From ATZT02 sp038145175 (GTDB lineage: Bacteria > Actinomycetota > Actinomycetes > S36-B12 > UBA5976): DNA of 64,000 nucleotides. The stretch spans positions 117,800 to 181,799 of the forward strand of contig JAYQPE010000004.1 of NCBI GenBank assembly GCA_038145175.1, read 5' to 3'. The position numbers were made by a program, and so were the translations under genes. The notes beneath the pieces were generated by a model. It worked only from the letters and a program-made list of their open reading frames with translations, searched no databases and was not told the DNA's origin. Of the stretch, positions 32,412 through 41,884 are shown one piece after another; within the stretch, counting starts at the first letter, position 1, and each line of letters starts with the position of its first letter.

Positions 32412-33333
32412 TTCTTGCTCCAGGTACTGGACCATATGCAGTGACTGCTTGTTTACAAGTACCACTACTTAATAAATCAATTGCAATATCTGAAGCAGCA
32501 GTGTCATCAAAACATAGAAATACACAAGTTGGTCCAGATCCAGAAACTATTCCTTTCAATGCTCCTGCATCTTCTCCTGCGCGAAGAAGTCTTCTTAATT
32601 CTGGTTTTAATGAAATTGCTGCAGGTTGTAAATCATTAACTAAATTATTTGCAACCTCATTTGGATCTCCGGCGCCAAGTGCTTTTAATAATTCCAAAGA
32701 AATTTCTGGATCTTCTACTTCTTTATCTTTAGTTAAATGATCAAATTCTGCATAAACTTCTGGAGTTGATAAACCATCATTACTTGTTGCTATTACCCAA
32801 TGCAAAGAATTTCTATGAAGAACTGGAGTTAACTGTTCTCCTCTGCCATAACCTAAAGCAGTATTTCCATGAAGTAAAAATGGAACATCAGATCCAACTT
32901 TTGCAGCAATACTATTTAATTCATCAATTGTTAGGTGAAATTCCCATAAATGATTTATTCCTAAAATTGTGGCAGCAGCATCAGCACTTCCTCCGGCCAT
33001 TCCTCCGGCAATAGGAATTGATTTATGAATATGAACTCTTGCATGAATTGGCTGATTTACATGTTTGGCAATTTCGGTGATTGCTTTATTAACTAAATTA
33101 TCTTTATTTGTTGGAACTTTTTCTGAATTATCACCTGCTACAGAGATTTCTTCTTGTCCAGGTCTTACTTTGCTTATAGTTACTTCGTCATAAATAGAAA
33201 CCGCATGAAAAACTGTCGCTAACTCGTGAAATCCATCTTCACCAAGTGGAGCTACTTTTAAAGAAAGATTAATTTTGGCAGGAACTTTTACAGTGCAATG
33301 TTTTGGTGCTAAATCTTGGATTGCAGCTGTCAT
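32404..33333 (-). CDS. ispE: 4-diphosphocytidyl-2-C-methyl-D-erythritol kinase
   Basis: 309 residues of the GHMP kinase fold. KVPAKINLSLKV at the start, the ATP loop PIAGGMAGGSADAAATI, and SGSGPTCVFLC near the C-terminus are diagnostic. IspE is the fourth step of the MEP isoprenoid pathway. Its ATG overlaps the ksgA stop (ATGA), a classic actinobacterial coupling. The 3' end overlaps the convergent tetR gene by eight bases. Confidence 0.95.
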   Translation of the reverse strand: MTAAIQDLAPKHCTVKVPAKINLSLKVAPLGEDGFHELATVFHAVSIYDEVTISKVRPGQEEISVAGDNSEKVPTNKDNLVNKAITEIAKHVNQPIHARVHIHKSIPIAGGMAGGSADAAATILGINHLWEFHLTIDELNSIAAKVGSDVPFLLHGNTALGYGRGEQLTPVLHRNSLHWVIATSNDGLSTPEVYAEFDHLTKDKEVEDPEISLELLKALGAGDPNEVANNLVNDLQPAAISLKPELRRLLRAGEDAGALKGIVSGSGPTCVFLCFDDTAASDIAIDLLSSGTCKQAVTAYGPVPGARIK

Positions 33334-34205
33334 GATTTTTTAACAGTTGTTAATAAACCACTTTTTTTCATGACATAAGTCAATCGCACGTAGTCATCTT
33401 CCGTTAAAGCTTCCCCACGAAGTTGTGGGTCAATGTTTGCACTTTGAAGTAAATTAGATGCTTTTTCACTTCCCCCGCAAAGAGAACTTAATGCGGAACG
33501 AAGCATTTTTCTTCTTTGTTCAAAGGCTAAATCTATTACTTTAAAAAGTTCATTCTTTATTGATTCATCTATTTCTTTATCTCTCTTAATTTCTACAAGA
33601 TCAGAATCCACATTTGGTATCGGCCAAAAAACATTTCTTGATATAGCAAAAGATTTTTTAACACTTGCATACCATTGCACTTTTACACTGGGTGATCCAT
33701 AAGTTTTTGACCCAGGCTTACTTGCTAAACGATCTGCCACTTCTGACTGGACCATCACTAAATAATTAGTAATACTTGGAAAGTTTTCTAAAATGTGCAA
33801 GATTACTGGTACTGAAACATTGTAAGGAAGATTTGCAACAAGTAAATTAGGTGAATCTGCAATATCTGATTTATTTAAAAGTAATGCATCTTTATTTACT
33901 ACTTTTAACTTTTCTGCAGTAAATCCTTTACTTTCAGCAGTTTTTGGAAGTAATTTGGCTAATCTTTCATCAATTTCTACAGCGCTAACTTTTGCTTTAG
34001 TTTGAAGAAGCGCAAGAGTTAAAGAGCCAAGCCCAGGTCCGATCTCTAAAACGTGTGAATTGCTATCAACTTTTGCTATTTTTACTATTTTTTCTACCGT
34101 GTTTTGATCAATTACAAAGTTTTGGCCAAGCTTTTTGGTGGGCTTTAAATCAAGTGATTTAGCTAATTCTCTTATTTCTGAAGCAGTCAATAACTGATTA
34201 GACAT
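33330..34205 (-). CDS. ksgA: 16S rRNA dimethyladenosine transferase
   Basis: 291 residues. SAM-binding KKLGQNFVIDQNT and VLEIGPGLGSLTLALLQ, the catalytic NLPYNVSVPV, and the C-terminal RRKMLRSALSSL are all present. It dimethylates A1518 and A1519 of 16S rRNA late in small-subunit assembly. It begins directly after the tatD stop; in Mycobacterium rpfB lies between them, here it is missing. Confidence 0.96.
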   Translation of the reverse strand: MSNQLLTASEIRELAKSLDLKPTKKLGQNFVIDQNTVEKIVKIAKVDSNSHVLEIGPGLGSLTLALLQTKAKVSAVEIDERLAKLLPKTAESKGFTAEKLKVVNKDALLLNKSDIADSPNLLVANLPYNVSVPVILHILENFPSITNYLVMVQSEVADRLASKPGSKTYGSPSVKVQWYASVKKSFAISRNVFWPIPNVDSDLVEIKRDKEIDESIKNELFKVIDLAFEQRRKMLRSALSSLCGGSEKASNLLQSANIDPQLRGEALTEDDYVRLTYVMKKSGLLTTVKKS

Positions 34206-35099
34206 CTAGAATTTTCCAAATAGTTTTTCAGCATTATTTCTAGTTGCATTTGTAATAGTTAATAAATCAACATTCATTTCTTGAGCCATCGTTTGTAAAG
34301 TTAAGGGAATCATGAACGAAGCATTTGGATAACCCCGATAAGGCATCGGTGTTAAAAATGGAGCATCTGTTTCAACTAATACATTTTCTAATGGCGTTAC
34401 TTGTAGAGCATCTCTTAAGTTCTGGGCATTTTTAAATGTACAAGTTCCAGCAAAAGATAAATACCAACCTCTTTTAACTAATTCTTTAGCAAATTCAGCA
34501 TCTGCAGAGTAGCAATGAAATATAACTTGATTGGCTTTTTCTTCATCCAAAATTCTTAAGGCATCTAAGTGAGCATCACGATCATGAACCATTACTGGTT
34601 TATTAAATTTATTAGCAATTTGAATATGTTTTCTAAATGAATACTCTTGAAAATCTCTTCCTTCTTGTCCAGTTCTAAAGAAATCAACACCTGTTTCTCC
34701 TATTGCTTTCACTGCATCATCTTTAGCTAAATCTTCAATTTCAGCAATGGCTTCATCCAGTGCACTCGGACTTTTTTCATGCGCTATAAGAGGTGCATCA
34801 TTTGGATGAATTGCCACAGTTGCATGCACTTGAGAAAATTCTTTGGCAGTTTCTACTGCCCACTTAGAACTTGGAACATCAACTCCTACTTGCACAATTC
34901 CAGTTATTCCCACCGACGCTGCTTTTTCTAATGCATCTTCCACGCTCAAAAAAATATCTTTATCTTCAATATCTAAATGACAATGTGAATCAATAGTTGT
35001 GGCAGGTAATTTTTCTGGCAATGGTGGATACGATGTTTTTTTTGATTCAATCACACCAAAATCTTTTCTTGCTCTTAAGCCGTTATCTTTATTGTTCAT
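34206..35099 (-). CDS. tatD: TatD-family DNase
   Basis: 297 residues from the ATG that overlaps the metG stop by 11 bases; a longer frame to 35195 would lie within metG and is rejected. Metal motifs are DSHCHLDIED near 38, GETGVDFFRT, VMVHDRDAHLD, HCYSADAEFA, and VETDAPFLTP. An N-terminal 35-residue lead is Lys-rich. The enzyme is a metal-dependent 3'-5' exonuclease. Confidence 0.93.
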   Translation of the reverse strand: MNNKDNGLRARKDFGVIESKKTSYPPLPEKLPATTIDSHCHLDIEDKDIFLSVEDALEKAASVGITGIVQVGVDVPSSKWAVETAKEFSQVHATVAIHPNDAPLIAHEKSPSALDEAIAEIEDLAKDDAVKAIGETGVDFFRTGQEGRDFQEYSFRKHIQIANKFNKPVMVHDRDAHLDALRILDEEKANQVIFHCYSADAEFAKELVKRGWYLSFAGTCTFKNAQNLRDALQVTPLENVLVETDAPFLTPMPYRGYPNASFMIPLTLQTMAQEMNVDLLTITNATRNNAEKLFGKF

Positions 35100-36675
35100 C
35101 TTCAGCAAGTCTTGGAAAAACTGCTTCACCTTTTGTAACTTTACTTCCCACTGGCAATTTTGCCCAAGTTCCAACTTCTGAAATTTTTTGCTCACTTATT
35201 TTTCCAATAGTTTCATTTGCCCCAATTATGTGCCAAATTTTTTCTGTAGCTTTTGGCATTACTGGGTGATATAAAACAGATATGGCACGGAGTGCCTCTG
35301 CTACGCAATAAAGAACGGTAGCTAAACGTTCTTTATTTGCTTCATCTTTTGCTAATTTCCAAGGTTCCTGTTCTGTGACATAAAGATTTGCTGCATCTAC
35401 GATTTTTTTAATTGCCAAAATTCCCTCAGAGAAATCAAGTTTGCACATTGCTTCATCTGCTTCCAGGCTTGATTTCTTAATGATTTCAACAATTATTTGG
35501 TCTTTTTCGTTTAATTTTCCAGGTTGTGGAATTTTAGAATCAAAATATTTTTCCACCATCGCAGCTAATCTTGATGCAAGATTTCCTAAACCATTTGCTA
35601 ATTCTGCGGTGTATCTTGCGGTTAAATCTTCCCAAGAAAATGATCCGTCTTGACCAAATCTAATTGCAGATAAAAAGTAATAACGGAATGCATCTGAACC
35701 GACATAATCAACAATTTGGGAAGGTGCAATTCCGGTTAATTTTGTTTTACTCATTTTTTCGCCACCTACTAATAACCATCCATGAGCAAATACACATTTA
35801 GCAGGTTCTAGTCCTGCAGCCATTAACATGGCTGGCCAATACACTGCATGAAAACGTAAAATATCTTTTCCAACAAGATTTATATCGATTGGCCAAACGC
35901 TTTCAAATAATTTTGCATCTTCAGAATTTTTTTCTGCGCCAAAACCTGTAGCAGTCGCGTAATTAAGTAATGCATCAAACCAAACATAAACAACTTGATT
36001 TTTATCCCAAGGTAAATCTATTCCCCAAGAAACAGCTGATCTTGACATTGAAATATCTTCCAAACCTTGTTTCAAAAAAGACATCACTTCGTTATAGGCA
36101 GATTGAGGTTGGATTGCTTCAGGATTTTTAGTGAAATGATCAATTAATGGTTGTTGAAATTCTTTTAATTTAAAGAACCAATTCTTTTCCTTTAACATTT
36201 CAACTGGCTTTGAATGTATTGGGCAAAGTTCTTGTCCATTCTCTACTTTTAAATCCCCAGGAAGTTTAAATTCTTCACAACCAACGCAATATGGACCTTC
36301 GTAACTTCCTTCATAAACATAGCCGCGATCTTTAACAACTTGCCAAAACTTTTGCACAGCAATTTTATGTTTGTCAGAAGTGGTTCTAATAAAGTCATCA
36401 TTTGCTACATCAATTGTTTCTAAAACTGGAAGCCAAGCTTCTTTAACTAATTTGTCTGCCCAATCTTGTGGTTTGTAATTATTTGCTTCTGCTGTTCTTT
36501 GAACTTTTGTGCCATGTTCATCAGTTCCAGTTAGAAACCAAACTTTTTCACCACGTTGTCTTCTCCAACGAGTTAAAACATCTCCTGCAGTTGTGGTGTA
36601 GGCATGACCTATGTGAGGAGCATCATTTACATAGTAAATAGGTGTTGCTAAATAGAAAGTATCTTTGCTACTCAT
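35089..36675 (-). CDS. metG: methionyl-tRNA synthetase
   Basis: 528 residues. HIGH motif is HIGHAYTTTAGD, and the KMSKS loop reads KMSKTKL. One zinc knuckle is visible (CVGCEEF and CPIH). The anticodon domain ends near residue 470, and there is no C-terminal tRBD dimer domain, as in actinobacteria. It overlaps rsmI by four bases and tatD by 11. Confidence 0.96.
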   Translation of the reverse strand: MSSKDTFYLATPIYYVNDAPHIGHAYTTTAGDVLTRWRRQRGEKVWFLTGTDEHGTKVQRTAEANNYKPQDWADKLVKEAWLPVLETIDVANDDFIRTTSDKHKIAVQKFWQVVKDRGYVYEGSYEGPYCVGCEEFKLPGDLKVENGQELCPIHSKPVEMLKEKNWFFKLKEFQQPLIDHFTKNPEAIQPQSAYNEVMSFLKQGLEDISMSRSAVSWGIDLPWDKNQVVYVWFDALLNYATATGFGAEKNSEDAKLFESVWPIDINLVGKDILRFHAVYWPAMLMAAGLEPAKCVFAHGWLLVGGEKMSKTKLTGIAPSQIVDYVGSDAFRYYFLSAIRFGQDGSFSWEDLTARYTAELANGLGNLASRLAAMVEKYFDSKIPQPGKLNEKDQIIVEIIKKSSLEADEAMCKLDFSEGILAIKKIVDAANLYVTEQEPWKLAKDEANKERLATVLYCVAEALRAISVLYHPVMPKATEKIWHIIGANETIGKISEQKISEVGTWAKLPVGSKVTKGEAVFPRLAEDEQ

Positions 36676-37514
36676 GAATCTAATCTTAGAGATGCTTCAT
36701 AAAGTTTGCTTCTAGACAATCCTCGTTGTGTAGAAATTTCTGAAACTGCGTCTTTAAAACTCATTCCTTTTGCAACTAAGTCTTTAACACTTTTGATCGC
36801 AGCATCATCAACTTCTGGTTTTTTCGAATTATCAATACCTGCAATTACTAAAGTAATTTCTCCTAAGACTTCATTGTTGGTAGCCCATTCAACTAATTCT
36901 TTTAAGGTGCCTCGAATAACCTCTTCATAAGTTTTAGAAATCTCTCTCACCACAGCAGCTTTTCTATTCTCACCTGTAATTTCTAAAATATCTTCAAGAG
37001 TTTCTTTTGTTCTTCGAGGAGATTCAAACAAAATCATTGTTCTTGATTCTTTGTTTAAATTATTTAATATTTCGGTTCTTTCTTTTCCTTTTCGGGGAAT
37101 GAATCCTTCAAATGAAAATCTATCTGTAGGTAATCCCGATAAAACTAATGCTGATGTGACTGCACTTGGACCAGGTAACACAGTTATTGAAATCTTTTCA
37201 TCAATTGATTTATTGATTAACTTAAATCCTGGATCACTTATAGCTGGAGTTCCTGCATCAGAAATAACCACTATGGTTTTGCCTTCTTTTAATTTGGAAA
37301 TTAAATCAGGAATTTTCTCTATTTCGTTTTCTTCAAAAAGTGAAATCACTAAAGCTTTTATCTCTAGGTTTAAATCTTGAAATAGACGTCTAGCTTTTCG
37401 GGTATCTTCAGCGGCAATAATGTCTGCTTTCAAAAGGGCTTGGATTAAACGACTCGAGGCATCTAAAGGATTACCCAAGGGCGTTGCCGCCAAAATTAAT
37501 TGCCCGCCACTCAT
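36672..37514 (-). CDS. rsmI: 16S rRNA 2'-O-ribose methyltransferase RsmI
   Basis: 280 residues from ATG 37514; the frame continues upstream to 37607 with no support and would collide with the divergent pmt gene. Motifs AATPLGNPLDASSRL, AAEDTRKARRLF, VISDAGTPAISDPGFKL, LPGPSAVTSALVLSGLPTD and FIPRKGKERTEIL are typical. It methylates C1402 of 16S rRNA. The gene order metG-rsmI is conserved. Confidence 0.95.
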   Translation of the reverse strand: MSGGQLILAATPLGNPLDASSRLIQALLKADIIAAEDTRKARRLFQDLNLEIKALVISLFEENEIEKIPDLISKLKEGKTIVVISDAGTPAISDPGFKLINKSIDEKISITVLPGPSAVTSALVLSGLPTDRFSFEGFIPRKGKERTEILNNLNKESRTMILFESPRRTKETLEDILEITGENRKAAVVREISKTYEEVIRGTLKELVEWATNNEVLGEITLVIAGIDNSKKPEVDDAAIKSVKDLVAKGMSFKDAVSEISTQRGLSRSKLYEASLRLDS

Positions 37515-37559
37515 AGCCTTAATCCTTTCAGGTTTATGTTGGTCGTAATCTTTTGAGTC

Positions 37560-39101
37560 GTGGGACAAAATATGCCAGCACATGCCCGAATAAATAGAGA
37601 TATTCATAAAACCAACGAGTTAGTTGATGTTATGCCTAAACAGCAACTACTCAGTTGGGGCTTAACTTTTTTAATCACTGCAATCGGCGCTTTAGTTCGC
37701 TGGCCCAGATTAAGTCAGCCGAATGAAATAGTCTTTGATGAAACTTATTACGTCAAAGATGCTTATGCGATATTAAAAAATGGATATGAGCGAACTGCTG
37801 TAGAAAATGCTGATCAATTAATTTTGCAAGGTCGAACAGATGTATTTGAATCATCTGGTTCATTTGTAGCTCATCCGCCCATGGGTAAATGGGTAATTGC
37901 ATTTGGTGAACAAATTGGTGGATTAAATTCTTTTGGTTGGCGAATTGGTGTTGCAGTTATGGGAACACTTTTAGTTTTAGTAACTACAAGAGTTGCGATC
38001 AGATTAATTCGCTCAATTTGGTTTGGTGCCTTAGCAGGATTTTTAATTGCAATTGATGGTTTAGCAATTGTAATGAGTAGAACGGCCTTACTAGATGGAA
38101 TTATGGCAACTTTTTTGATGCTAGGTATTTGGTGTGTTTTATTAGATAGAGATTATTCAAGAAGCAGAATAAGTAGAAAATTAATTTCTGAATCTAAATT
38201 TGGTGGTAGATGGACTTGGCATCCTTGGAGATTTCTGGCAGGAATATTTTTTGGACTTGCCATTGCCACAAAATGGAATGCTCTTTGGTATTTGGCAGCT
38301 ATTTTATTACTTTCATTTATTTGGGATATTTCATTTAGAAAACTTCGTCGATCAAAAAATCCAATAATTGGAACAATTCTTTTGGATTCATGGCTTTTAA
38401 GTTTTCAAATGATTTTGATTGCATTTGTTACCTATCTTGTTTCGTGGTTTGGCTGGATTAGAACTGATGGTGGTTGGGGTCGAGCAATTTCAGAAAGTTC
38501 GTCAACCTTTGATAACTTTGAGCAAATTTTAATTGCACTATATAGATATCACGATCAAATTTGGAATTTCCATATCAATTTAACAACTGATCATAGTTAT
38601 GAATCTTATGCTTTGACTTGGCCTATTCTTTATCGTCCCACTTCATTTTTTTATAAAGAAAATTTGCCAAATTGTGCCAGTAGTAATTGTGCTCAAGAAG
38701 TTTTAGCTATTGGTAATCCTTTAATTTGGTGGATATCTGTTGTAGCACTTTTATTACTCCTTATTAATTTCTTAAGATCTAGAAATTGGAGATCTGGCAC
38801 TATTCTTTTTCTATTTTTAGTAGGTTGGGCACCTTGGTTAATTTTGCCTGAAAGAACGATGTTTTATTTTTATGCAATATCTTTCTTACCATTTTTAGTT
38901 ATTGCTATTTCTTATGTGGCAAACATTATTTATCAAGGATTAGTTGTACGAGGACAATCGTTAAAACCGTATTACTTTATTGGAATTAGTCTGTTAATTG
39001 CAACAACTATTTTGTCTATTTATTTTTACCCAATTTGGACAGCTATTTCATTACCAAAAGAGGAATGGCTAGCCCGTATGTGGTTTAGTAAGTGGATCTA
39101 A
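37560..39101 (+). CDS. pmt: protein O-mannosyltransferase (PMT family)
   Basis: 513 residues with GTG start; TAATCT stands eight bases upstream. About ten membrane spans. The catalytic acidic pair is in VFDETYYVKDAYA near 61-62, and GGLNSFGWRIGVAVMG, then DGLAIVMSRTALLDGIMA, are GT39 features. It transfers mannose from polyprenyl-phosphate mannose to secreted proteins. It diverges from rsmI exactly as Rv1002c does in Mycobacterium. Confidence 0.92.
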   Translation: MGQNMPAHARINRDIHKTNELVDVMPKQQLLSWGLTFLITAIGALVRWPRLSQPNEIVFDETYYVKDAYAILKNGYERTAVENADQLILQGRTDVFESSGSFVAHPPMGKWVIAFGEQIGGLNSFGWRIGVAVMGTLLVLVTTRVAIRLIRSIWFGALAGFLIAIDGLAIVMSRTALLDGIMATFLMLGIWCVLLDRDYSRSRISRKLISESKFGGRWTWHPWRFLAGIFFGLAIATKWNALWYLAAILLLSFIWDISFRKLRRSKNPIIGTILLDSWLLSFQMILIAFVTYLVSWFGWIRTDGGWGRAISESSSTFDNFEQILIALYRYHDQIWNFHINLTTDHSYESYALTWPILYRPTSFFYKENLPNCASSNCAQEVLAIGNPLIWWISVVALLLLLINFLRSRNWRSGTILFLFLVGWAPWLILPERTMFYFYAISFLPFLVIAISYVANIIYQGLVVRGQSLKPYYFIGISLLIATTILSIYFYPIWTAISLPKEEWLARMWFSKWI

Positions 39102-39661
39102 GCGCCTTTAGCTTTCTTTAATGCTTCGAAGAATTTAGCACCTTCTGTCACTTCTTGCTCAACTTTTTCTTCTACTTTTTCAAATGGTCTTTCATCCATA
39201 ATTAAATCTCGTTCAGGATCAGTTTTAATAAATGTTTTTGTTTCAAATGGTTTTTTATGAATAACATAGTTTTTTCTAATTACATTTGTCACAATTGGTT
39301 TTGATTCATCACTTAATCTTTGTGCTGCAATAAATGCTGTAGTTAACCAAAGCAATAAAATTCCTAGTGGAACAAAGCTAAAAGTTTGAGGAACATAATT
39401 AAAATATGAAGCAATAATTATTCCAATATTTACAAGAAATAATAAGTAAGTAACATTTCTTCTTCTTTTTGCAGCTGTTAAAGAAACTGAACCTTTATCA
39501 CTTTTTCTATCTGGAATTAATTGACTAATTGATTTCATAGCATTGTTAAACCTTGCTATTGATTTTGTTTCATTTGATTGTTCGCGATTTTTTGCAAAAG
39601 TGGGATATAGGACTATTGCCCAAAGACCTAGCACGATAGCTAGCAGTAAACCTGACCCCAT
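39098..39661 (-). CDS. conserved actinobacterial membrane protein, GlpR/SepX-like by position
   Basis: 187 residues: one N-terminal helix (LLLAIVLGLWAIVLYPTF), a basic cytoplasmic linker (TAAKRRRNVTYL), two adjacent membrane helices (about 70-112), and a charged C-terminal tail. It occupies the slot after the RimJ-like gene and galU where Rv0996 lies in Mycobacterium. That protein family includes GlpR, the membrane partner of the MoeA-like division protein Glp, and is related to Streptomyces SepX. The assignment rests on synteny and topology. It overlaps the convergent pmt gene by four bases. Confidence 0.7.
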   Translation of the reverse strand: MGSGLLLAIVLGLWAIVLYPTFAKNREQSNETKSIARFNNAMKSISQLIPDRKSDKGSVSLTAAKRRRNVTYLLFLVNIGIIIASYFNYVPQTFSFVPLGILLLWLTTAFIAAQRLSDESKPIVTNVIRKNYVIHKKPFETKTFIKTDPERDLIMDERPFEKVEEKVEQEVTEGAKFFEALKKAKGA

Positions 39662-39733
39662 GTTAATAGGTTAGAAGTTTTAGGGATTATTTATTTAAAA
39701 AAATTGGGGTGTGTTTAAAAAATAATTTACTTT

Positions 39734-40324
39734 TTAGTTATTTTTTAGTTTTAAAACTAAAGATTCAGTTACTTCTTCTTCATGTATTGCATAAATCACA
39801 TGATCTCGCCAAGCTCCATTTATATGTAAAAAGTTAGGTCTGATGCCCTCTTTTCTTAAACCAAGTTTTTCAGCAACTCTAATTGATTTTTCATTTTCTG
39901 GTCTTATCGCAATTTCAATTCGATGTAATTTCAATTTTTCAAAACAATAATCAATAGCCATAGCAACAGCAAGTGGTGTATAACCTTTACCAGCAAACTC
40001 TTGTCCAATCCAGTAACCAATGTAGGCACTTCTGGTGGAGCCATAATTAATATTTCCAACTGTTACTTGTCCTGCTAATTTTTTATCCACTTGCATAACA
40101 AAAGGAAGACTTCTTTGCTCTTTAGCTTCTAGTCTTAATCTTTTAACTATTTGAAAAAAGTTTAATTTTCCATCACTAAATTCTTCAGGAACTGTTGCTT
40201 CCCATTCTTTAAACCAATTTTCATTTTGATCTCTAATTTTTGCCCAAGCAAATTTGTCTTTATATTTTAAAGGTCTTAAAATTAAATTATCTTGTTTTAA
40301 AACTACGGGCCAAAAAGGCGCCAT
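39734..40324 (-). CDS. GNAT acetyltransferase (RimJ/RimL type)
   Basis: 196 residues. LRPLKYKDKFAWAKIRDQN starts the RimJ/RimL pattern, and GYWIGQEFAGKGYTPLAVAMAIDYCFEKL with R-x-x-E-I-A-I-R-P-E-N and AEKLGLRKEGIRPNFL completes the acetyl-CoA site. It N-acetylates a protein alpha-amine, target unknown. Position between galU and the membrane gene matches Rv0995. The intervening moeA-like gene of Mycobacterium is absent. Confidence 0.9.
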   Translation of the reverse strand: MAPFWPVVLKQDNLILRPLKYKDKFAWAKIRDQNENWFKEWEATVPEEFSDGKLNFFQIVKRLRLEAKEQRSLPFVMQVDKKLAGQVTVGNINYGSTRSAYIGYWIGQEFAGKGYTPLAVAMAIDYCFEKLKLHRIEIAIRPENEKSIRVAEKLGLRKEGIRPNFLHINGAWRDHVIYAIHEEEVTESLVLKLKNN

Positions 40325-40326
40325 AA

Positions 40327-41226
40327 TTAATTACCTAAAGTTTTTACGAAATCTTTTAGCCATTGAGTAAATGCAGGACCAAAATCTTTTCTTTCACTTG
40401 CTAATTGCACCACTGATTGTAGATATGACAATTTATCTCCTGTGTCATAACGTCTGCCTTTAAAAATAACTGCATGTAATCCACCACCATCATTTGTGTT
40501 TACGTCTTTTGCCAAAGTTTTCATTGCATCTGTTAATTGAATTTCTCCATTTTTACCTGGCTTTGTATTTTCTAACACTTCAAAGACTTTTGGATTAAAT
40601 AAATATCTACCGATGACTGCAAAGTTACTCGGTGCATCTTTTTGGTTTGGTTTTTCAACTAAATCAAGTACCTTTACAACACCTTCTTGATCAGTTTTTT
40701 CAATCTTTGCTGAACCATATAGATGAATTTCACTTGGAGCAACTTCCATCAACAACACAACTGATCCACCATGTTTTTGTTGAACTTCAAACATTTTTTG
40801 TAAAACATAATCTCTTGGATCAATTAAGTCATCACCAAGTAAAACCGCAAATGATTCATTTCCAACATGTTCTTTTGCCATCAAAACTGCATGACCTAAA
40901 CCTTTAGGAACACCTTGACGCACGAAATGTATTTTGGCTAATTCAGCAGGATCTTTTACTTTTTCTAACAAGTCATTTTTGTTTTGTTTTGCTAATTCAT
41001 TTTCTAATTCAGGGGAATCATCAAAGTGATCCTCTAAAGCGCGTTTGCTTCTGCCGGTTATAAATAAAACATCATCGAGTCCTGCTGCCACTGCTTCTTC
41101 CACTACATATTGAATTGCAGGCTTATCAACTACAGGAAGCATTTCTTTTGGAGTAGCTTTTGTGGCAGGTAAAAACCTAGTTCCATATCCTGCAACTGGA
41201 ACCACTGCTTTTAAAACTTTTTTCAC
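40327..41226 (-). CDS. galU: UTP-glucose-1-phosphate uridylyltransferase
   Basis: 299 residues from GTG 41226; a TTG at 41238 has AAGGA too close to it to initiate. Nucleotide loop VVPVAGYGTRFLPATKATPKEMLPVVDKP, then GLGHAVLMAKEH and the metal motif LLGDDLID, and DLVEKPNQKDAPSN. It makes UDP-glucose for cell-wall and storage sugars. It is divergent from the formyl-THF ligase gene. Confidence 0.95.
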   Translation of the reverse strand: MKKVLKAVVPVAGYGTRFLPATKATPKEMLPVVDKPAIQYVVEEAVAAGLDDVLFITGRSKRALEDHFDDSPELENELAKQNKNDLLEKVKDPAELAKIHFVRQGVPKGLGHAVLMAKEHVGNESFAVLLGDDLIDPRDYVLQKMFEVQQKHGGSVVLLMEVAPSEIHLYGSAKIEKTDQEGVVKVLDLVEKPNQKDAPSNFAVIGRYLFNPKVFEVLENTKPGKNGEIQLTDAMKTLAKDVNTNDGGGLHAVIFKGRRYDTGDKLSYLQSVVQLASERKDFGPAFTQWLKDFVKTLGN

Positions 41227-41299
41227 GCTTTTTCCCAAATCCTTCTAGCTACTTACTTTATGCATAAAGATTACGCGTACCAAGTATGCTTCTTGTCCA

Positions 41300-41884
41300 A
41301 TGCCTACACAAGAACCCCAAGAGACCAAGCAATCGTTGCGAAAACGTCTGCAAGAAACAAGACGAAATACTAAATTAAGTGATTTCGATATTGACCAACT
41401 AACTAAACGCGGACTGTTTGAACTATCCAAAACTAGTGGTGATGTATGCATTTACATGTCGTTACCAGAAGAACCACCTACAAAAGAATTAATTAATGAA
41501 GTTAGAAAACTTGGAAGAAATGTTTGGTTACCAAGAATTAACGGTGATGATCTTTTATGGATAAAAAATCCAGATAGTTTTGCTCAAGGACCTTTTGGCA
41601 TTGAAGAGCCTGTGGGTGAAGGAGATTTAGCTAAAGAAATAAAAAACCTAGGTGCAGTAATTTTGCCGGGCCTTGCAGTTGATGTTAACGGCACAAGATT
41701 AGGTAAAGGTAAAGGATTTTATGATCGAGTCCTAGCTCAAATCTCTGAAGATGTGAAAAGAATTGTTTTGTTATTTGATTTGGAATTTATCTTAGAAATT
41801 CCTAAAGAATCTCACGATATGAGTGTTCATACTATTGCCACACCGTATAGATCAATTCATTTCACTACACCAGAAGCTGACTAA
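41300..41884 (+). CDS. 5-formyltetrahydrofolate cyclo-ligase
   Basis: 194 residues. The signature GTRLGKGKGFYDR near 134, the N-terminal KQSLRKRLQETRR, and YMSLPEEPPTKEL are diagnostic. It converts 5-formyl- to 5,10-methenyl-THF with ATP. Divergent from galU, as Rv0992c to galU in Mycobacterium. The 3' end overlaps the convergent crcB by four bases. Confidence 0.93.
   Translation: MPTQEPQETKQSLRKRLQETRRNTKLSDFDIDQLTKRGLFELSKTSGDVCIYMSLPEEPPTKELINEVRKLGRNVWLPRINGDDLLWIKNPDSFAQGPFGIEEPVGEGDLAKEIKNLGAVILPGLAVDVNGTRLGKGKGFYDRVLAQISEDVKRIVLLFDLEFILEIPKESHDMSVHTIATPYRSIHFTTPEAD

Noticed and set aside
35100..35195. N-terminal extension of TatD
   Set aside because: It lies inside metG in another frame and precedes the true family start; the ATG at 35099 is preferred.
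37515..37607. N-terminal extension of RsmI
   Set aside because: It overlaps the divergent pmt promoter and start and is not RsmI-like; family homology begins at the ATG 37514.
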